Of a stretch of DNA of 64,000 bases, positions 11,320 through 24,530 are shown piece after piece. The position numbers and the translations under genes are program-made. Position 1 is the stretch's first letter. Every line of letters begins with the position of its first letter. Source of the stretch: Phaseolus vulgaris (taxonomy: Eukaryota > Streptophyta > Magnoliopsida > Fabales > Fabaceae); contig NC_023749.2 in assembly GCF_000499845.2 (NCBI RefSeq), positions 45,578,108 to 45,642,107 of the forward strand, given 5' to 3'. The notes under the pieces were generated by a model, which was not told the DNA's origin, made no database searches, and was given only the letters and a program-made list of their open reading frames with translations.

Positions 11320-13187
11320 TGTAGAGCGAACTGGATTATGAAATTTAAACCACAGAAACGTCAAGATGTTAACTCAATAATGGCACTGGAATCAATTAAA
11401 AACAGTAAGCCAATTGAGAGAAATAAATTTTTCAAAATCACTGCCAGATTACCGTATTTTTTTCGGCAGAAATGTACACTTTTTTTATTTTATTTATCAT
11501 TTTTTGTGTACTTCGTATTTTTGAATGATTCTTTTTTCTATTCTTTTCTAACACTTTGAGTATCTCAAATCCAGAATTTCAGAATTTTACAGTACGTAAA
11601 TCAATTGCAATAAGGAAAAACAGTAAGCACTTTTTTCAGAAACAGAGGAATCCTAATAGGAATAAAAAACAGGATGATGAACTAGCAAAGACATAATAGA
11701 AAAAGATGTATTGGAACTTGTATAGGTCTAGAATACAAGTATGAACTCAATTCTAAAAAGAAAATGCACAAAGGATCAACATCAATTCAGAAAATTATAT
11801 GACACCAAAGCAAGAAACAATCAAAACAATAAAAGTACTACTAGAAGTAATGACATATATGGAATAACATGACTAAGACAAAACTTGACATGATTCAAAA
11901 ATTAAAAGACACAACACAAATTGTAACAAGTGAAAGGAAGCTTAAGGTATACTCTAGGAAGGATAATGCCATTCCAAAAGAGCAACCATACTCATAAGAA
12001 TTATGAGTGCCATAAACCTTTCCACAAACACTTGGAGCAAAAGAAAAACAGCAAGAATACTCAATTAAAAGTCTAAAACAGAAACTTAAATTGCAAGAAA
12101 ATAAAGAGCTCTTGAAATAAAGTGCACACAACTCAACAATTAAACAAGAATGAACCTAAGACTCATGATACCACATGATGTGATTCCAATAGCCACATAG
12201 AACAAGATTCTTGACACTTTGAGGAATCACCTTGAGCTGGAAAATAAAGAGGCACTTTCTTAGAAGTTGGATCATGGTTCTAAGTCAAGAACTCACCAAA
12301 ACAAGTACCAATTCCCAAACTCATTTGGATGAACCAAATATTGTCAAATTGAATCAACAAAGGAATTATAAAAGAGAAGACCGAACAGAATTAAAACACA
12401 AACAAATGTACCGAACAGAATTTAGAAAACCAAAACATAGGTGCTGGAAAATTAAGGACAGCCGAACCAAAAAATGCTCAAGAACACAAGACAACAAGAG
12501 TAATTGAAAGAGAAGAAAGGAAGGAGAAGAGAATGCTCATGAAGATGGAAGATAGGTTGGATGATCACGCCACTAGAAGTATGGATGCTCCTAGATGAGT
12601 GTGGAAGCCGCCACTTGAGGAAACCATGGTCCTTCAAGATAAGACTAGAGTAGAAGCTCAAAAGCTCTCCAAATGCTCACTCCAATTTTGAGTATAGTTT
12701 CTTTAGATCAATTCAAATCTCAATTTTACAAAGAGAGCACCTCTATTTATAGCCTAAGGTGCTGAAATGTAAGCTACACAAATTCAAAAAAAACTCCCTC
12801 CCAAAAAGCTTCTAGAATTTGCGCCTAAAACAAGGCATGAGGAAGGTGTGATCCTTTCTCTCACTTTGGCACCTCCTTATTTACTCCTACACCTATCTAC
12901 TAATACACCCCCCCTAAGACTCTTAAATAAAGACTAAAAGATGCTTTAACAATAGAGGTTTCTAATGTTTCCCTCTAAGCACCTTTCTAAACAATATTTA
13001 TTTAAAACTTGGCCTTGCCCTTCATGGGATGGTCTTTGGGCTTTTGTGGGATTTGGCCTTCTTGGGCTTGGGCTTGGGCTTGGGCTTTATCTTTTGCAAA
13101 GATTAACAAGAAAAACTTTAAATGTGAAGGCGAATGATCTTGTTCTTCATTATAAAAAGCCACCTTTAGTTGATTCTCATCAATTCA
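11320..13187. mobile_element. Probable solo LTR of 1868 bp with AATGA target duplication
   Basis: Begins TGTAGAGCGAACTGG and ends CATCAATTCA, the TG...CA form of LTRs. AATGA flanks both ends (11315-11319 and 13188-13192). CTATTTATAG at about 12752 could be a minus-strand TATA box, which suggests the LTR is read leftwards. No retrotransposon protein is encoded, so a solo LTR formed by recombination is the simplest reading. Long minus-strand frames inside have no recognised domain. Confidence 0.65.
13061..13086. repeat. (CTTGGG)4 hexanucleotide repeat
   Basis: Four tandem CTTGGG units inside the solo LTR, standing out against the AT-rich background. Confidence 0.9.
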
Positions 13188-13756
13188 AATGATAAGTACA
13201 TACCAAGACTTCAAGTTGACTGACATGAAGAATATTCCAAAGCTTGAGTATGAAGATGCAAAGAATGTCTTCTATGTCTATTCCAAGAAGATCAATGCTA
13301 AACATCAATGTTCAAATATCTCTTGAGGTGTGAGCTCAAGTTGCTATGACCACCAACTCTTTTGACATAACTACTTTTTATCCCTGACTCACCTAGCTAC
13401 CTTGTACGGTGTGCACTTTAAACCATTACTTGGTGTAAAAGAATATGTTACCCAGGAAGATAGATACTACCAACTACCAACTATCAAAGTGTTTGTGTGA
13501 AGAAAATAAGAGAAATTATTACTACATGTGATGCATATAATGCACACACGATATTATCAAAAAACTGCAAAATTTTTAAAATACATTTCAACCCCGCTTG
13601 TGTTATTTCTTGTTTTTAATAATACTTCAAATATGTGAAAGAGTAAATCAAAGGTTCTATTTATAAAATTCTGAAAATGTTGATTAAAAACTTATTTACA
13701 CACATTTAATGAATTATCTTAAGTTGGTAATCGATTATTCTTCATAAAATTTGAAA

Positions 13757-13987
13757 AATAGTTTAAACTTTTTTGTTTTAATCGGTTAATGCACATGTTA
13801 ATGGATTAATTCGACTTTTCATTTATTTCAGAAAACAACTTAAACCAATGTTAATGGACTACTAAAAAAGATAATTTATTATTTTCTAAAACACATTTTT
13901 TCAACTCTTTGATTTAATCAACTAAAAAATTGGATAAACGATTATTCTATTATGAAATATATCAAAAACGGTTCAATCAATTACATA
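13757..13987. repeat. Dispersed repeat, copy 2 (partner at 5510-5722)
   Basis: Same order of blocks as copy 1, with one extra short segment (about 13862-13884). Confidence 0.7.
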
Positions 13988-14769
13988 AAACTTTAATCAA
14001 TTAAAAAAAAACTTAAAATCTCTTTCATATGTTTTAACCTTTCAAAAATAATTTCTATGGGTTAATTTTAAGATTGATTGTGTGCTAAACTAAAATTCTT
14101 GTGATTACCTTGTGTGTAAGACTCTCAAACACATGGAATGAAAACTATAACACTCAATACTTTTTCAAAATCAAAGCCTTCTAAACATTGTAAACAACTT
14201 CTATAGAGGTTTGGCTTTACGGTTTAAGTCCAACATATATATTCATAAGTATGGGTTGTATAGAGACAAACTAATTACAATTTATGTGACATATATATCA
14301 TTTGTTTCCTTCTATTTTATTTGTTGTAAGCATTTGAACTGATTTTGTATAAACTTTTCTATCTAAAGCATATGTAGTCATTGTTGTATTTATTATAGTA
14401 TTTAAATAGATGTATTAGCATGGTTAAGACTATTGTAATGTTTAGCTTATTTCGAATTGTGTTTCTTATGAAATATCTTTGATTAAATTTATAAAAGTTC
14501 TTAGATGTTGTTATTTACAATTTACTTAATACTTAACAAACAATTGGTTGGACAATCTTATATTTTATTTTTAGTGACCTTCATTGAAAGCATGTTATTT
14601 ATATATTTGGTCAACACATCTGAGGCGTTAGACGACATAAGTTAATTTAAGACAATAAATTCAATACTCAGTTATATAATACTTTTAAACTATATTAGAT
14701 TGTCTAGATTTGAAGACTATCAACCTCTTTTGTGATTGAAAACATTTACAGTTTTGAATTTAACATATC

Positions 14770-14805
<36 letters not shown>

Positions 14806-16150
14806 GTATGTATATAAGTTAATGAAATCATTCATTTAGATAATAGAGTATATGTAAACATAGAAGATATCATATGTTTGTTAAATGCTAGAGCATGCAA
14901 CATTTATGTAGAATGCTATATATTAGGATAGAAATTACTATTATAGTAGAAAGTATCAGAGTAGCCAAAATGGTATTGGAGTGAATGACACATAGAAATA
15001 TAATATGATGTATGTAGTATATATGAATTAACATCTTACAAAAATAAATTCATCAGTAACACAGGTTTTGAAAGGATATCTCATCACTATTGCAATAAAA
15101 GAAGAAGTTTAATTAGGTTTGTTTGGGAGGTAGAAGCTTGGTTGGGGTATCTTTTAGTGTAGTTTGATGTTAAGAAATTACTAGTAGACATGTCTTAGTC
15201 ATAACCTTAAGGAGTTCTACCATGGACACTTGGATTTAAGTAGCAAAAGAAGACAATACTAAGTCAAGCATTTTGGCATTGTTTAAGCTCAAGGAGCATT
15301 TTGATATAGAGGTAGCTAAGTTCTCATTTAGCTTTGGTTGTTGATAGCTATCGTTTTGCTGTCAAATTAATATGATTCTAGCGTAGACTTGTCTAACACT
15401 AGAGAGATGATAGTATAATTGTGGACAAAACAAAAGAATTACTAAGAAGAAAATAAACTAAGAAAACCCTATGAAGCTCTCCCTTTTCTCCTTGATGCTT
15501 GTGTCCTTTTATAGGCTTTTCTGCTCCAAGGATCTTGAGAGAATATTGTGGTTTATATTATGTTAACCGTTTCCAAGTTTCTATCTTTCCAGAATTCTTG
15601 TATTTTGCAGAAAATTTGCTTCCAATTCTATTTTTGAGATATTGTAGATTTTATTTTCTCTTTCTTCTCCTAAGAATTTGTTTTCTGTTTTGGTTCAAGA
15701 AGCAACTTGGACTTTTGCATATTTGGCCCATTCACAAAGGTAGATGCTTCCTCCGGATAATTTACTCTAAAAACACAAAATTAACAATAATAATAGTTAA
15801 GGCCCAAATAAACCCAATTATAAGAATATTAATTAAAACAATGGATTTATTTATTATTATAGTCCAATAATCTATGAATAAGGCTAGTGAGTGTGAATAA
15901 ATATATGCTCATCAGTTGTATCTATTCAGAACATTTATTCTAAAGACTTTAGAAACCTTTTACAACTACCTCTTAAGGAATCTAGTAGAACTTCTTCCAA
16001 ACGATATCGTCTAGGTCTTGGAGAAAGAATATTGTGGTGTTGTTTGTTGTATATGTTTTTGCAATGCGAAGGATCTCAAGATTATCTATCGCAACAACAC
16101 TACTTTGGATATTAGAACATTTCGACAAGGACACTAGCTTCTAAGTTTAA
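13988..16150. other. Unannotated stretch
   Basis: No supported gene. It holds an (AT)n run of about 30 bp at 14774-14802. A 123-codon plus-strand frame at 15499-15870 shows no domain and has the look of LTR or UTR sequence. Confidence 0.35.
14774..14802. repeat. (AT)n microsatellite
   Basis: About 14 uninterrupted AT units. Confidence 0.9.
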
Positions 16151-18230
16151 ATACATATTCTAATTCCATGAATGAAGAGCTTTAACTTAACTAAGATGAG
16201 GCATCCAAGAGGCTTGGTTAAGAACTCATCTAGCCTATAAATAAGAGCCTCACCTCCTTGTATTCGTAGACTTGAATGATGTATTGAATTGTGTGTCTAA
16301 ATTTTCAACACATTTTTCTCCAAGTCTCTCTTTACTAGATGCTCTCTAGTCCAGTAGAAACTGAAGGAATTTGGCCTAACCTCTTCCTTGGCCTTTGCAC
16401 TTTGAAATTGAATTTCCTTTCTCCTATCCTCAAATCCATTCGGTGCATTCTTCCAAATCCTCAAGACTTCCGCTGCTTCCCTTCTCCTCTTGTCAAACTC
16501 AAGAACAATAATGCATCATGTGGATCAGATCAAGGACACAAGGTTTAGATAAAGCTTACCTCAATTTTGTTTGGTTGTGTTATTGAGTTCTTGAGTTTGT
16601 CGAATTATGTTCTTGTGTTTTTGTCATGTGTTTATTCTACTGATTCCATAGTTTAAACATTTTTTCCACCATTTGTTTTTGTATTTTAACCAAGTAAATT
16701 CAAGTTACATCACATGTTCTTCATTGTTCTAGATGTTCTTGAGTTGTTCTTGAATTTTCGTTACTTTTAATTAGTTGGTTCTTTAATTCTTGATGTTTTC
16801 TATCCTTTATTTTACTTTTTCGTCACTTTAACCAGTTTAGTTTGACTTTTTTTTAATGTTTGTTGGTTCCTATATGTTCTTGATGTTGTTTGTATCAAAA
16901 CCCATGCAAGAACCTATAGTTATCAGTTTTGTTTAGTTTTCGGGTTTTATTTTTTTGGTTTTAATTGTTGTTTGATTCAAGATAGGTGTGCTATTAGGTT
17001 TTATTTTGTGATTTTAATCCTTGAATGTCAATAGTCTTGTCTCAATTTTGTTTCATTTTGTCATATAATTCTAGTTTTCAACCTAGACATATGTGTTTGA
17101 TAAAATGCCTCTCAGAATGCGTACCATGCGTTTGTGCCATAAAACTATAGTATAAGATTTGAACCATTATGTCTTATTGTTCTTGTTCCTAATTTCATTG
17201 GATTCTTAGGTTTTCTTCTTGTCCAAATTTGTAAAATTGTTTTAACCTGGTTTGGCAATTTTATTTAGAGTTCATTTTTCTTTGAAAATTCTGAAAAAAA
17301 GAAACACAAATACTTTGACATGTTGTTCGCAATAAATTTTGAATTCATCTATGACAACACTGAAAGATAGGTTCATTTTTGTGACCTCATACTTCGTTGT
17401 ATGTCAAACTGTTTTATTTGTTTCTATTATACTACTCATCCGTTTGACCTGAAATTTGTTTCATTTGATCATAAACTGTGTTGTGGTTCTTGGATAAATA
17501 TTTCATCAAAATTTTATTTATGAGAAAATTTTCGTAAATTATGGAATGGTCAGTGTCGTTTCACTAGGGATTTTTCTTTTGTAATCCATTCTAGGGCCAT
17601 TATTAGATTCCTTTTATTCTTGTGCCAAATTTTCTTCTTACCTTTAATTGTTGTTTGTCATTTTTTTGTCTTTCCATGCTATTTAAATTCCTTTTGGTAT
17701 AGCTTTCCAAATTTAGTTTTTTTTTGCTTTTGTTCTTGTACTCATATTTTGGTGAAAGGCTGTGGTGTTTCAACTTTTTGGTGTTGAGGAAGAGGACTCT
17801 TGGACTTCTTCTTTGAGGTGAAAGTTTCCATAGAAATAATATATAAAGTAAGAGAAGGAGACAAGAAATTTCAAAGGACAACTTCAATACATATTCCACA
17901 TCAAGAAGCTTCAATCACTAAAGGAATTCCTTAAGATTATGTTTTACTTTTCTAGAACTTTTGTATCACAAAACCTTTGTGTAATTTTACTTTTGGGTTG
18001 ATTGGGAATTTGCTCCAAAGGAAAACTCAATAGACATTTTAATAGTTCACTCGTGTATTAGTGGTGGAAGTCTGAGTGGGCTCTTAGTGCCAACTGCATT
18101 TTCACATTAGGATTCGCCTAGTTTTACTTTTACTAGCATTTCCTTTCTTGCTTTAATTTTTGTTTTCACTTTCATTCCTTTATTTTCTTGCTTTTAATTC
18201 TCAGTGATACATAGGATTTTTTTCTTTTCT

Positions 18231-18975
18231 TGCCTTTAGTAGATCTTTCTTTGATCTTAAATTCATTTTGCATTCACACACACCCTTCGTTCTTTCTTTG
18301 AGTCTTTCAAGGAACTTTTGTGAGAACTATCTAAGGTAAGCTTTGACTAAGAAAGTCTTGGTACTTAAGTAGTCCTTTGTGACTCACCTCACTTTCCTGT
18401 GAGTGAACTTGGAGAAAATTCATACTAGATTCTTTGATTTACCACAAAAAAAAAATATTTTCGAAAATATTTTATCACTCAAGTTGAATTGAAATTTTTT
18501 GTGATTTGTTTTTAAATTCAACAATGGGTGCGCATATCATATTACATTCTTGCATTTCAAAATCCAAAGATAAATCTAGACAAAAAATTTCTTTTGTTGA
18601 TCCTATCGTGTCTCCACCTAAATCTCCTTCACTCTTACCGTTATAATAGATACAAATTCTTTTTTTGAGGAGAAATGTTTAATGGTTGTTACCTTTCGTT
18701 GTCTTTAGTAGATCTTCCTTTGATCTTTAGTTTCATTTTTGCATTCACATACCCACCCATTTTCATTTCATTTTTTTTAAGTCTTCTGAGAGAACTTTTG
18801 TGAGAACTATAAAAAGTAAGCTCTGGCTAGGAAAGTCTTGGTACTTAAGTAACTCATACTTGATTCCTTAATTTACTTCACCAAATTAAAAATATTTTCG
18901 AAATGTTTTTTATCACTGAGGTTGAATTGTAAATATTTGTGAAAACCTTTTATATTTTAATTCAACAATGGGTGA
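18231..18975 (+). repeat. Direct duplication in the gypsy leader
   Basis: 18231-18527 and 18711-18975 share TTTAGTAGATC, GAACTTTTGTGAGAACTAT, GAAAGTCTTGGTACTTAAGT, AATATTTTCGAAA and AATTCAACAATGGGTG. Each copy ends at an ATGGGTG, so the gag start region itself was duplicated. Confidence 0.8.
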
Positions 18976-19800
18976 TCCTTCACATCATGGTAATCTCAAC
19001 ACTTGAAATTTTTTTGATGGCCATGAAATACTAGTAAAACAATCAAAATATATTAATGATTTGAAGGAAATGTTTTCTCAATTTATAAGTTCCCAAGAAA
19101 AGAACAGAGAAAAAGCTAGAAGTAGGTATGAGGATCATAAATATAGAGAGTTCATATAGAAAACAAGCATATTGTAGGGAGTGCTCCTTCTAAAATTCTA
19201 CAGAGCCTAAAATAAACCTCTCTTCTTTTTGTGGGCATAAAAATGTTGAGGTATATTTAGAATGGGAGACGAAGGTTGATCAAATTTTTGAAAACCATCA
19301 ATTAGATGGATTTAGAATACTTTCCTTGGTTAGTCTAAGTTTTCAAGAACATGCCTTCTCTTGGTGGAAACAAAGGCAATATGATGTTAGAATTAATCGC
19401 AAATAAGAGATTTTAAACTAAAATGAATTAAAGGCATGTATCACAAGAAAATTTGCCAATCCTTCATATGATAACAATTTAGTAAACATTTGTGATGATA
19501 AAAATTTAAAAGACACTCAAAATTTTTCTCATGAAAAAGATATTTTATAATCTAAAGTTTTGAAAATTCTTTGTTTAGAACTGAACCAGACATTCAAAAT
19601 AAACTCTTTTCTTTAGAAAACTCTTGTGAGGAGTTTTGAAGAAACTTTTCTGTTTGGAACGAAACCAGATTTTGTTAAACAACCTTGTGAATACTTCCTT
19701 GTTATAACACAAGATCAACATTTTTGCAAATTCATGAGGTAGAAAAACAGAAAACTAAAAAGAAATGTACTTCTTGGATCCATTTTGTCTATTTATTAGG
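18968..19800 (+). pseudogene. gypsy gag pseudogene
   Basis: ATGGGTGATCC start at 18968, broken by a stop after about 12 codons. The capsid-like region lies at 19242-19408 in one frame: VEVYLEWETKV, then FQEHAFSWWKQ, which match the YLEWE...ALxWW pattern of plant Ty3/gypsy Gag. A TAA follows at about 19404. The rest is frameshifted. Confidence 0.75.
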
Positions 19801-20689
19801 TAAGGATTGGCCTTGAAACAAAGGTCATTTCTTCCATTTTTCTTTTTCTTACTTTTGTCGTACATACTTTTTTCATTTTACTTTTTGATTGTTTTTACAA
19901 GTTTATCTTTCACCCTAGAGGAAGATCATTTTGCTTTCATGGTGGCTTAAATAAATCATCTGAGGGCATATCCTTAGAGGCGGATCGTGATGGAGGATCA
20001 TCTTCCATTTTAGGCCACCGTATTTATAGTCTTGTATAAAATGTAAATAGTATAATAGTATTTTGGGTCTTGTACTGTAGGCCAATTTAGTATAGGAATT
20101 TGGGATTTGAAAGGACAAGAAGAAGGCATCCAAATAAGCGTGCTTCTCTCCCAAGGTTCATGCTTCTCGAAGCCTCTTATCCACTCCTTGTACGCCACTT
20201 GTATTGCCTCTTCAACCTCCTAATGTCATTTGTCTTGATGCCAATGGAGAGCTTCTTAAAGTCTTGGATTGGCACATGGTAACCCACCAATGGAAGGATT
20301 GTTAGGTGCCACATGTCATGCTATGAATAAAGAGGATTTTAGAACTACAATGGTCATCTTGAGAGCCTCCTTATCCTATAAATAAGAGGCTTCACTCATG
20401 TAAAAATTTAGACTTGAATGATATTGAATTTGTGTTTAAGAAATCCTCAACACATTTTTCTCTAAGTGTCTCTTCTAAGATGCTCACTTACATTCTAGAA
20501 ACTCAAGGAAGTTGGCCTAACCTCTTCCTTGGCCCTTGTACCTAGAAATGTCATGCCAATCACCTTCCATCAAATCCTGCAAAACTCATTAACAAATTAC
20601 ATCATTAACCCCTAAAGCTACCAATGCACACTAGATCTATGTGAATGATCACTCATTGTTTGACTAATTTTATTTTGAAAGATTTTCAC

Positions 20690-22900
20690 ATTTTTTTTAA
20701 GTAGAAGTTCTTAATGGTTCAACAATGAAGTTTTCACTAAAGTAAGCCCCAGGAAAGAGAGAAGAGTCATTATGACTACTTAAGTACCAGGTCTTTCCTA
20801 GCTAGCGATCCTTAAGATAGTCTTTCATTGATGTTCCCTAAAGAAACTTGAAAAAATAGATTGTATGACCTTGTGTGATTATGTGAGGTGTCCCTAAAGA
20901 CCAAAGGAAGGTCTACTATGCATTTAGACACACAAAAACTCCTAATGTATCATGGAAACTTAAAACCAATAACAAAGAATAAAAGATGCAAGAATGTAAA
21001 TGATAGCAATAAAATCTAGATGAGTCTTAAGTGAAACTGTAAATGACACTGAGAGCCACTTGACACATGTTCACACTAAAGCACGTGAACTATTATATGT
21101 TTAATAGGATTTCCTTTAGAGAATTTTCCCAAACAGTGGGTAAATGAAAATTACGGAAGCTACACAAAATTCTGTGATACTACACAAAATAAGAATGTAA
21201 AATGTTTGTGAAAAAGAAGTTCAACTTTTGAAGTTTGTATGTTGCGTTTGTTTATGAAATTTGAGGTGAGTAATGAATCTAGAATCCAGCCTCCTTAAAG
21301 TGCCTCGAAATTAGCAACAACAATTAGCAACAACAATTCAAGCTTGGTTTAGTGCACCAAGAAGGAATGACTCCAATATCTCCAAAAGTTTTAACACCTC
21401 TTACATGGAATACACACCAAGAGATCAAGAAATTAAAGCAACAAATGCATAATTTGAAAGCTAGACTCAAAAATTAAAATTGGAATGACAAAACTACAAG
21501 GAAATTGAATAAAAAAATGACAAACAAACAATTAAAGCACACAAGAAAATATAGCACCACAAGCAATTCCTATGAATAGTTCAAGAGTAGATTATAAACC
21601 AAAAATAGCACTAGAAATGTTCTAATAGTGAGGTTTCTAGAATTTCTGTAAATTTTAATTTTGAGAATTTTTCCTCAAAATTTTTTATCACATGGAACTA
21701 AGATATAGAAGAAAGTACTCGTAACACTAAAGTATTCACAATAACTCTTTTTCCGAGAGCAACCGCGGACTTTAGTCAAATTTTTCCAGCAATGAACATC
21801 CAGGCTTTTGAGATTTATAATATTTTTTGTATATTTATGCTGGATGCTCCTTTTTAACATGGTGTTAATGATTGATTAAAAAATAAAAATCCAAATTTTC
21901 ATAAAATCTTAACGCACCAATTAATAACAATAATTTCGACAGTTTAGCGTTATTATAGACTAAAATTTCAGCTACACTGCACCTAGTTAATCCAATAAAA
22001 TTTTAGAAAAAGCAATCAAGACACAAGAGTAACCTAACTCTAAGGAGCTTTGTCAATGATCTAATAATAAGTTATGAGCTTAATGTCATAAAATACACAA
22101 AACAACACCAAATTGTTTTATTGAGGCATTTCAGCAAACAACTTGTAAACAACAATAAGGCATTTTGTCAAACACTATACTTTGGAGTTTTGTGACAATT
22201 CTGGATATACAAGATGTATAACATGACTGGAAAAGATATAAACCAAATATTAGAGGATTTTAAACAAATTTCACCGATTAAAATGCAAGAAAACTCAATC
22301 AAATTGCAGAAGAAGCAAAAATAGTGACAACCTACGGTAGAAACTTTGTTATGTACGGTTCAAGGAAAATTGATGTGATTGAACCGATTGAAATGCAAGG
22401 GTACAACAATTAAATGGTGGAAACACTTCAAAACACAAAAATAAGCAGTGAAGAACACATAATTAATGAGAAATTGTTTTTCCAAATTTGTGTACTTAGC
22501 TAGAATTAAAGAATCTTGCTCCGGTCCACTTGATGGATAAGCTCACAGATCCTAAGTTCAATGTCGTGTGATGTGGTTGATTGGATATAGTGAACAATGA
22601 AAAGTCTTTCAAGGAAAAGAGAAGATTTGGTGGAGGTTTTGGTCCGTGTGAGAAAGAAGAGTTTGGAGAGGTTAGGCTAACTTTTACTCATGCCTAAGTT
22701 GCTTTCTAAGAGAAGCTAACTCAAAGGAGATTTTAGAGAGTATATGGATATAAATAAAATCAAAATTTAATTACTAAAAAATATCAAAGTCTCAATAATA
22801 AAAAGGAGAAGCCCTATTTATACTATAAGGAAACTTTCATGGAAATTTACTCAAATCCTAACTTGCATGGCGCAAGCTCGAGTTAAAAGGTTGCTTGTCG
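20690..22900 (-). mobile_element. Ty3/gypsy 5' region on the minus strand
   Basis: The reverse complement of 20690-21200 matches the plus-strand leader at about 17950-18500 (for example CTTGGTACTTAAGTAGTC-like and AAGGAAATCCTATTAAAC-like blocks). 22500-22870 reads leftwards as an LTR part with a TATAAATAGGG box near 22817. No intact coding frame remains. Confidence 0.5.
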
Positions 22901-23100
22901 TTCAAGCTTCATCTAAATTCTATCTTGCATTCCAAGCTTCTACTAAACCCCATTGCAAGCTTCTCTTTTATCATATCTTAACAAACAAGGTTCTATTTAG
23001 GTTTATATTTTTATTCTATATTATTTGTATACTACAAGGCCTAAAAGTATTCTATTAGACTCGGAAGAGAGAAGTTCCAAAATTTGTAAATGTTGTATCA

Positions 23101-23735
23101 CATTTTTGGGCTCTGAATTATAATGACTTGGATGGTCCTCCATCACCTATTAGGTACGAAAGATGTTGATGGAGGACCATTCTCACTCTTACAACCACCA
23201 CACATACGACTAAGAGCAAATACTAATTTCAATTTGTACAAAAAACGTATTAGTTATTAAACTATATTAAAATTGTATAAATTTGTAAACAATAGATTAG
23301 AATTCATTTAGGCCTTGTATTTTTGCATCATTTCTAGAATATGATAGAAATAACATAGAGGAATTATAGAAACTGTCACTTGAAAACTCAAGCAAGGGTT
23401 CCTAGATGAAGCTCAAGAAGTTGGCCAAACTTCTCCCATAAAACCTAAGCATCACCATATTTTTCTCATCCAAACACAATTTCATCAGTGCAAGTATCCA
23501 AACTATAATTCCTTTGATAATCCATACATCTTCCTCATGATTAAAGTTGGAACAATTCATGCAAGAATCAACTTGCATCATATGGTAGCAGAGCAAAAAG
23601 ATCCATGAACAATGCTCACATTTTTTTCTAGCTAAGTGCTCGGTTCCAAACAAATTTTCTAACTTTTTTTTGTGTTGTTTTGCTTTTTTCCTTTATTGTT
23701 TGGATGTTTCATCACTTGTTCTTCAATTCCACCAT
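23101..23735. other. Retrotransposon-derived stretch with a primer-site-like motif
   Basis: Contains TGGTAGCAGAGC at 23583-23594, one mismatch from the tRNA-iMet primer site. A short palindrome (GGTCCTCCATCACC ... GATGGAGGACC) lies at 23134-23182. No protein domain is seen. Confidence 0.4.
23583..23594 (+). other. Primer-binding-site-like sequence
   Basis: TGGTAGCAGAGC differs by one base from the copia iMet primer site at 7274. An LTR end immediately upstream (CTTGCATCATA) is plausible but not proven by a second copy. Confidence 0.45.
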
Positions 23736-23739
23736 TCAA

Positions 23740-24366
23740 TTTTAGTCTTTAATTTTTGTATAGGCATTTTGGGCCTTGTATTTGGGCCATTTTAGTATAG
23801 GATTGTAGAACTTTAGATAAGCCAAAAGGGAGGTCTACATAGCACACACTAGGCGCTACATAAGCTTCTAACATGGCGCCTTCATTTTTCCTTCCTTCCT
23901 TCTCCACAAGGTGACTGTTCCTCTTCTTCATGAAGCACATGGGGCACCTCATGCATGCCTTCTCCACTCCCTTTTGCCACATGTCCATTTTATAATAGAG
24001 ACCTTTTCAAAACATGGATTGCCATATGGCAATCCACTAATGGAGAGTTTTTAAGTTGCCAAATGGAACTCCGTGAATGGAGAGTTTTTTAGAGTTATAA
24101 TAGTCACTTTAAGAGACTTCTAGCTCTATAAGTAAAGAGCTTCTCTTGTGTAATTCTTAGACTTGGATTGTGTAATGAATTTATGCCTAAATGATTTCAG
24201 AATTCTTCTATAAGTTTCTCTTATCTCTTGCTTTCACTCTTTAATTGAGAAGTGCTAGAGACAAAGCTAGAAGGTTGGCCTAACCTCCTTCCTAGCATCA
24301 TTCTCCTACAACACTCCAAAATGCATTCCATTTCTTACCCATTTTGATCATATTCTTTCGCTGCCA
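23740..24366 (+). mobile_element. Gypsy-type LTR, plus orientation
   Basis: Shares TTGCCACATGTCC-like, CTATAAGTAAAGAGC (TATA region), GTAATTCTTAGACTTG, GGTTGGCCTAACCTCC and TCTCCTACAACACTCCAAAA with inverted copies at 24531-25245 and 58080-58840. It faces the next LTR head to head across about 165 bp. Confidence 0.65.
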
Positions 24367-24530
24367 TATCTCCTACACTTATCCAATTCTTTCTAAACCA
24401 AAGAACTTAAAGAGGAGCAAAGGAGAACTCCATCAGAAATGGTGTAGAATAATTTGTAAAAGGATTTACCCTTTCTTCTTGTACCTTCCATAAGTTCTTC
24501 AATTTTGGATGATTATGATAAATAAGACAT

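Larger units (their letters stand above)
11067..13605 (+). mobile_element. LTR fragment of the 1.3-kb family, interrupted by a solo LTR
   Basis: Starts TGTTAGAGAAAAAGTACAAC, the start also seen at 50866 and 61770. It resumes at 13188 after the inserted element and shows the family block ACTACCAACTATCA-like at about 13466-13490. It ends near a TTTCAACCCCGCTTGTG stretch at about 13590. A large part of the family sequence is missing after 13560, so this copy is a deletion derivative. Confidence 0.55.
16160..20650 (+). mobile_element. Ty3/gypsy retrotransposon, largely deleted
   Basis: A 5'-truncated LTR (about 16160-16560, with CCTATAAATAAGAG as TATA region near 16233) resembles a second LTR at about 19988-20650 (CCTATAAATAAGAGG near 20382). 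Between them lie a long T-rich leader, a gag start at 18968 and a decayed gag to about 19800. Protease, RT and integrase are absent. Shared blocks of the two LTRs include GGCCTAACCTCTTCCTTGGC (about 16374 and 20514). Both LTRs match the family seen again at 23.7, 24.5 and 58.1 kb. Confidence 0.65.

Noticed and set aside
13061..13086. G-rich hexamer array that resembles telomeric repeat
   Set aside because: The unit is CTTGGG, not the plant telomere unit TTTAGGG, and it is only four copies inside a solo LTR.
15499..15870. 123-codon plus-strand frame
   Set aside because: No domain and AT-rich composition; likely chance frame in non-coding repeat DNA.
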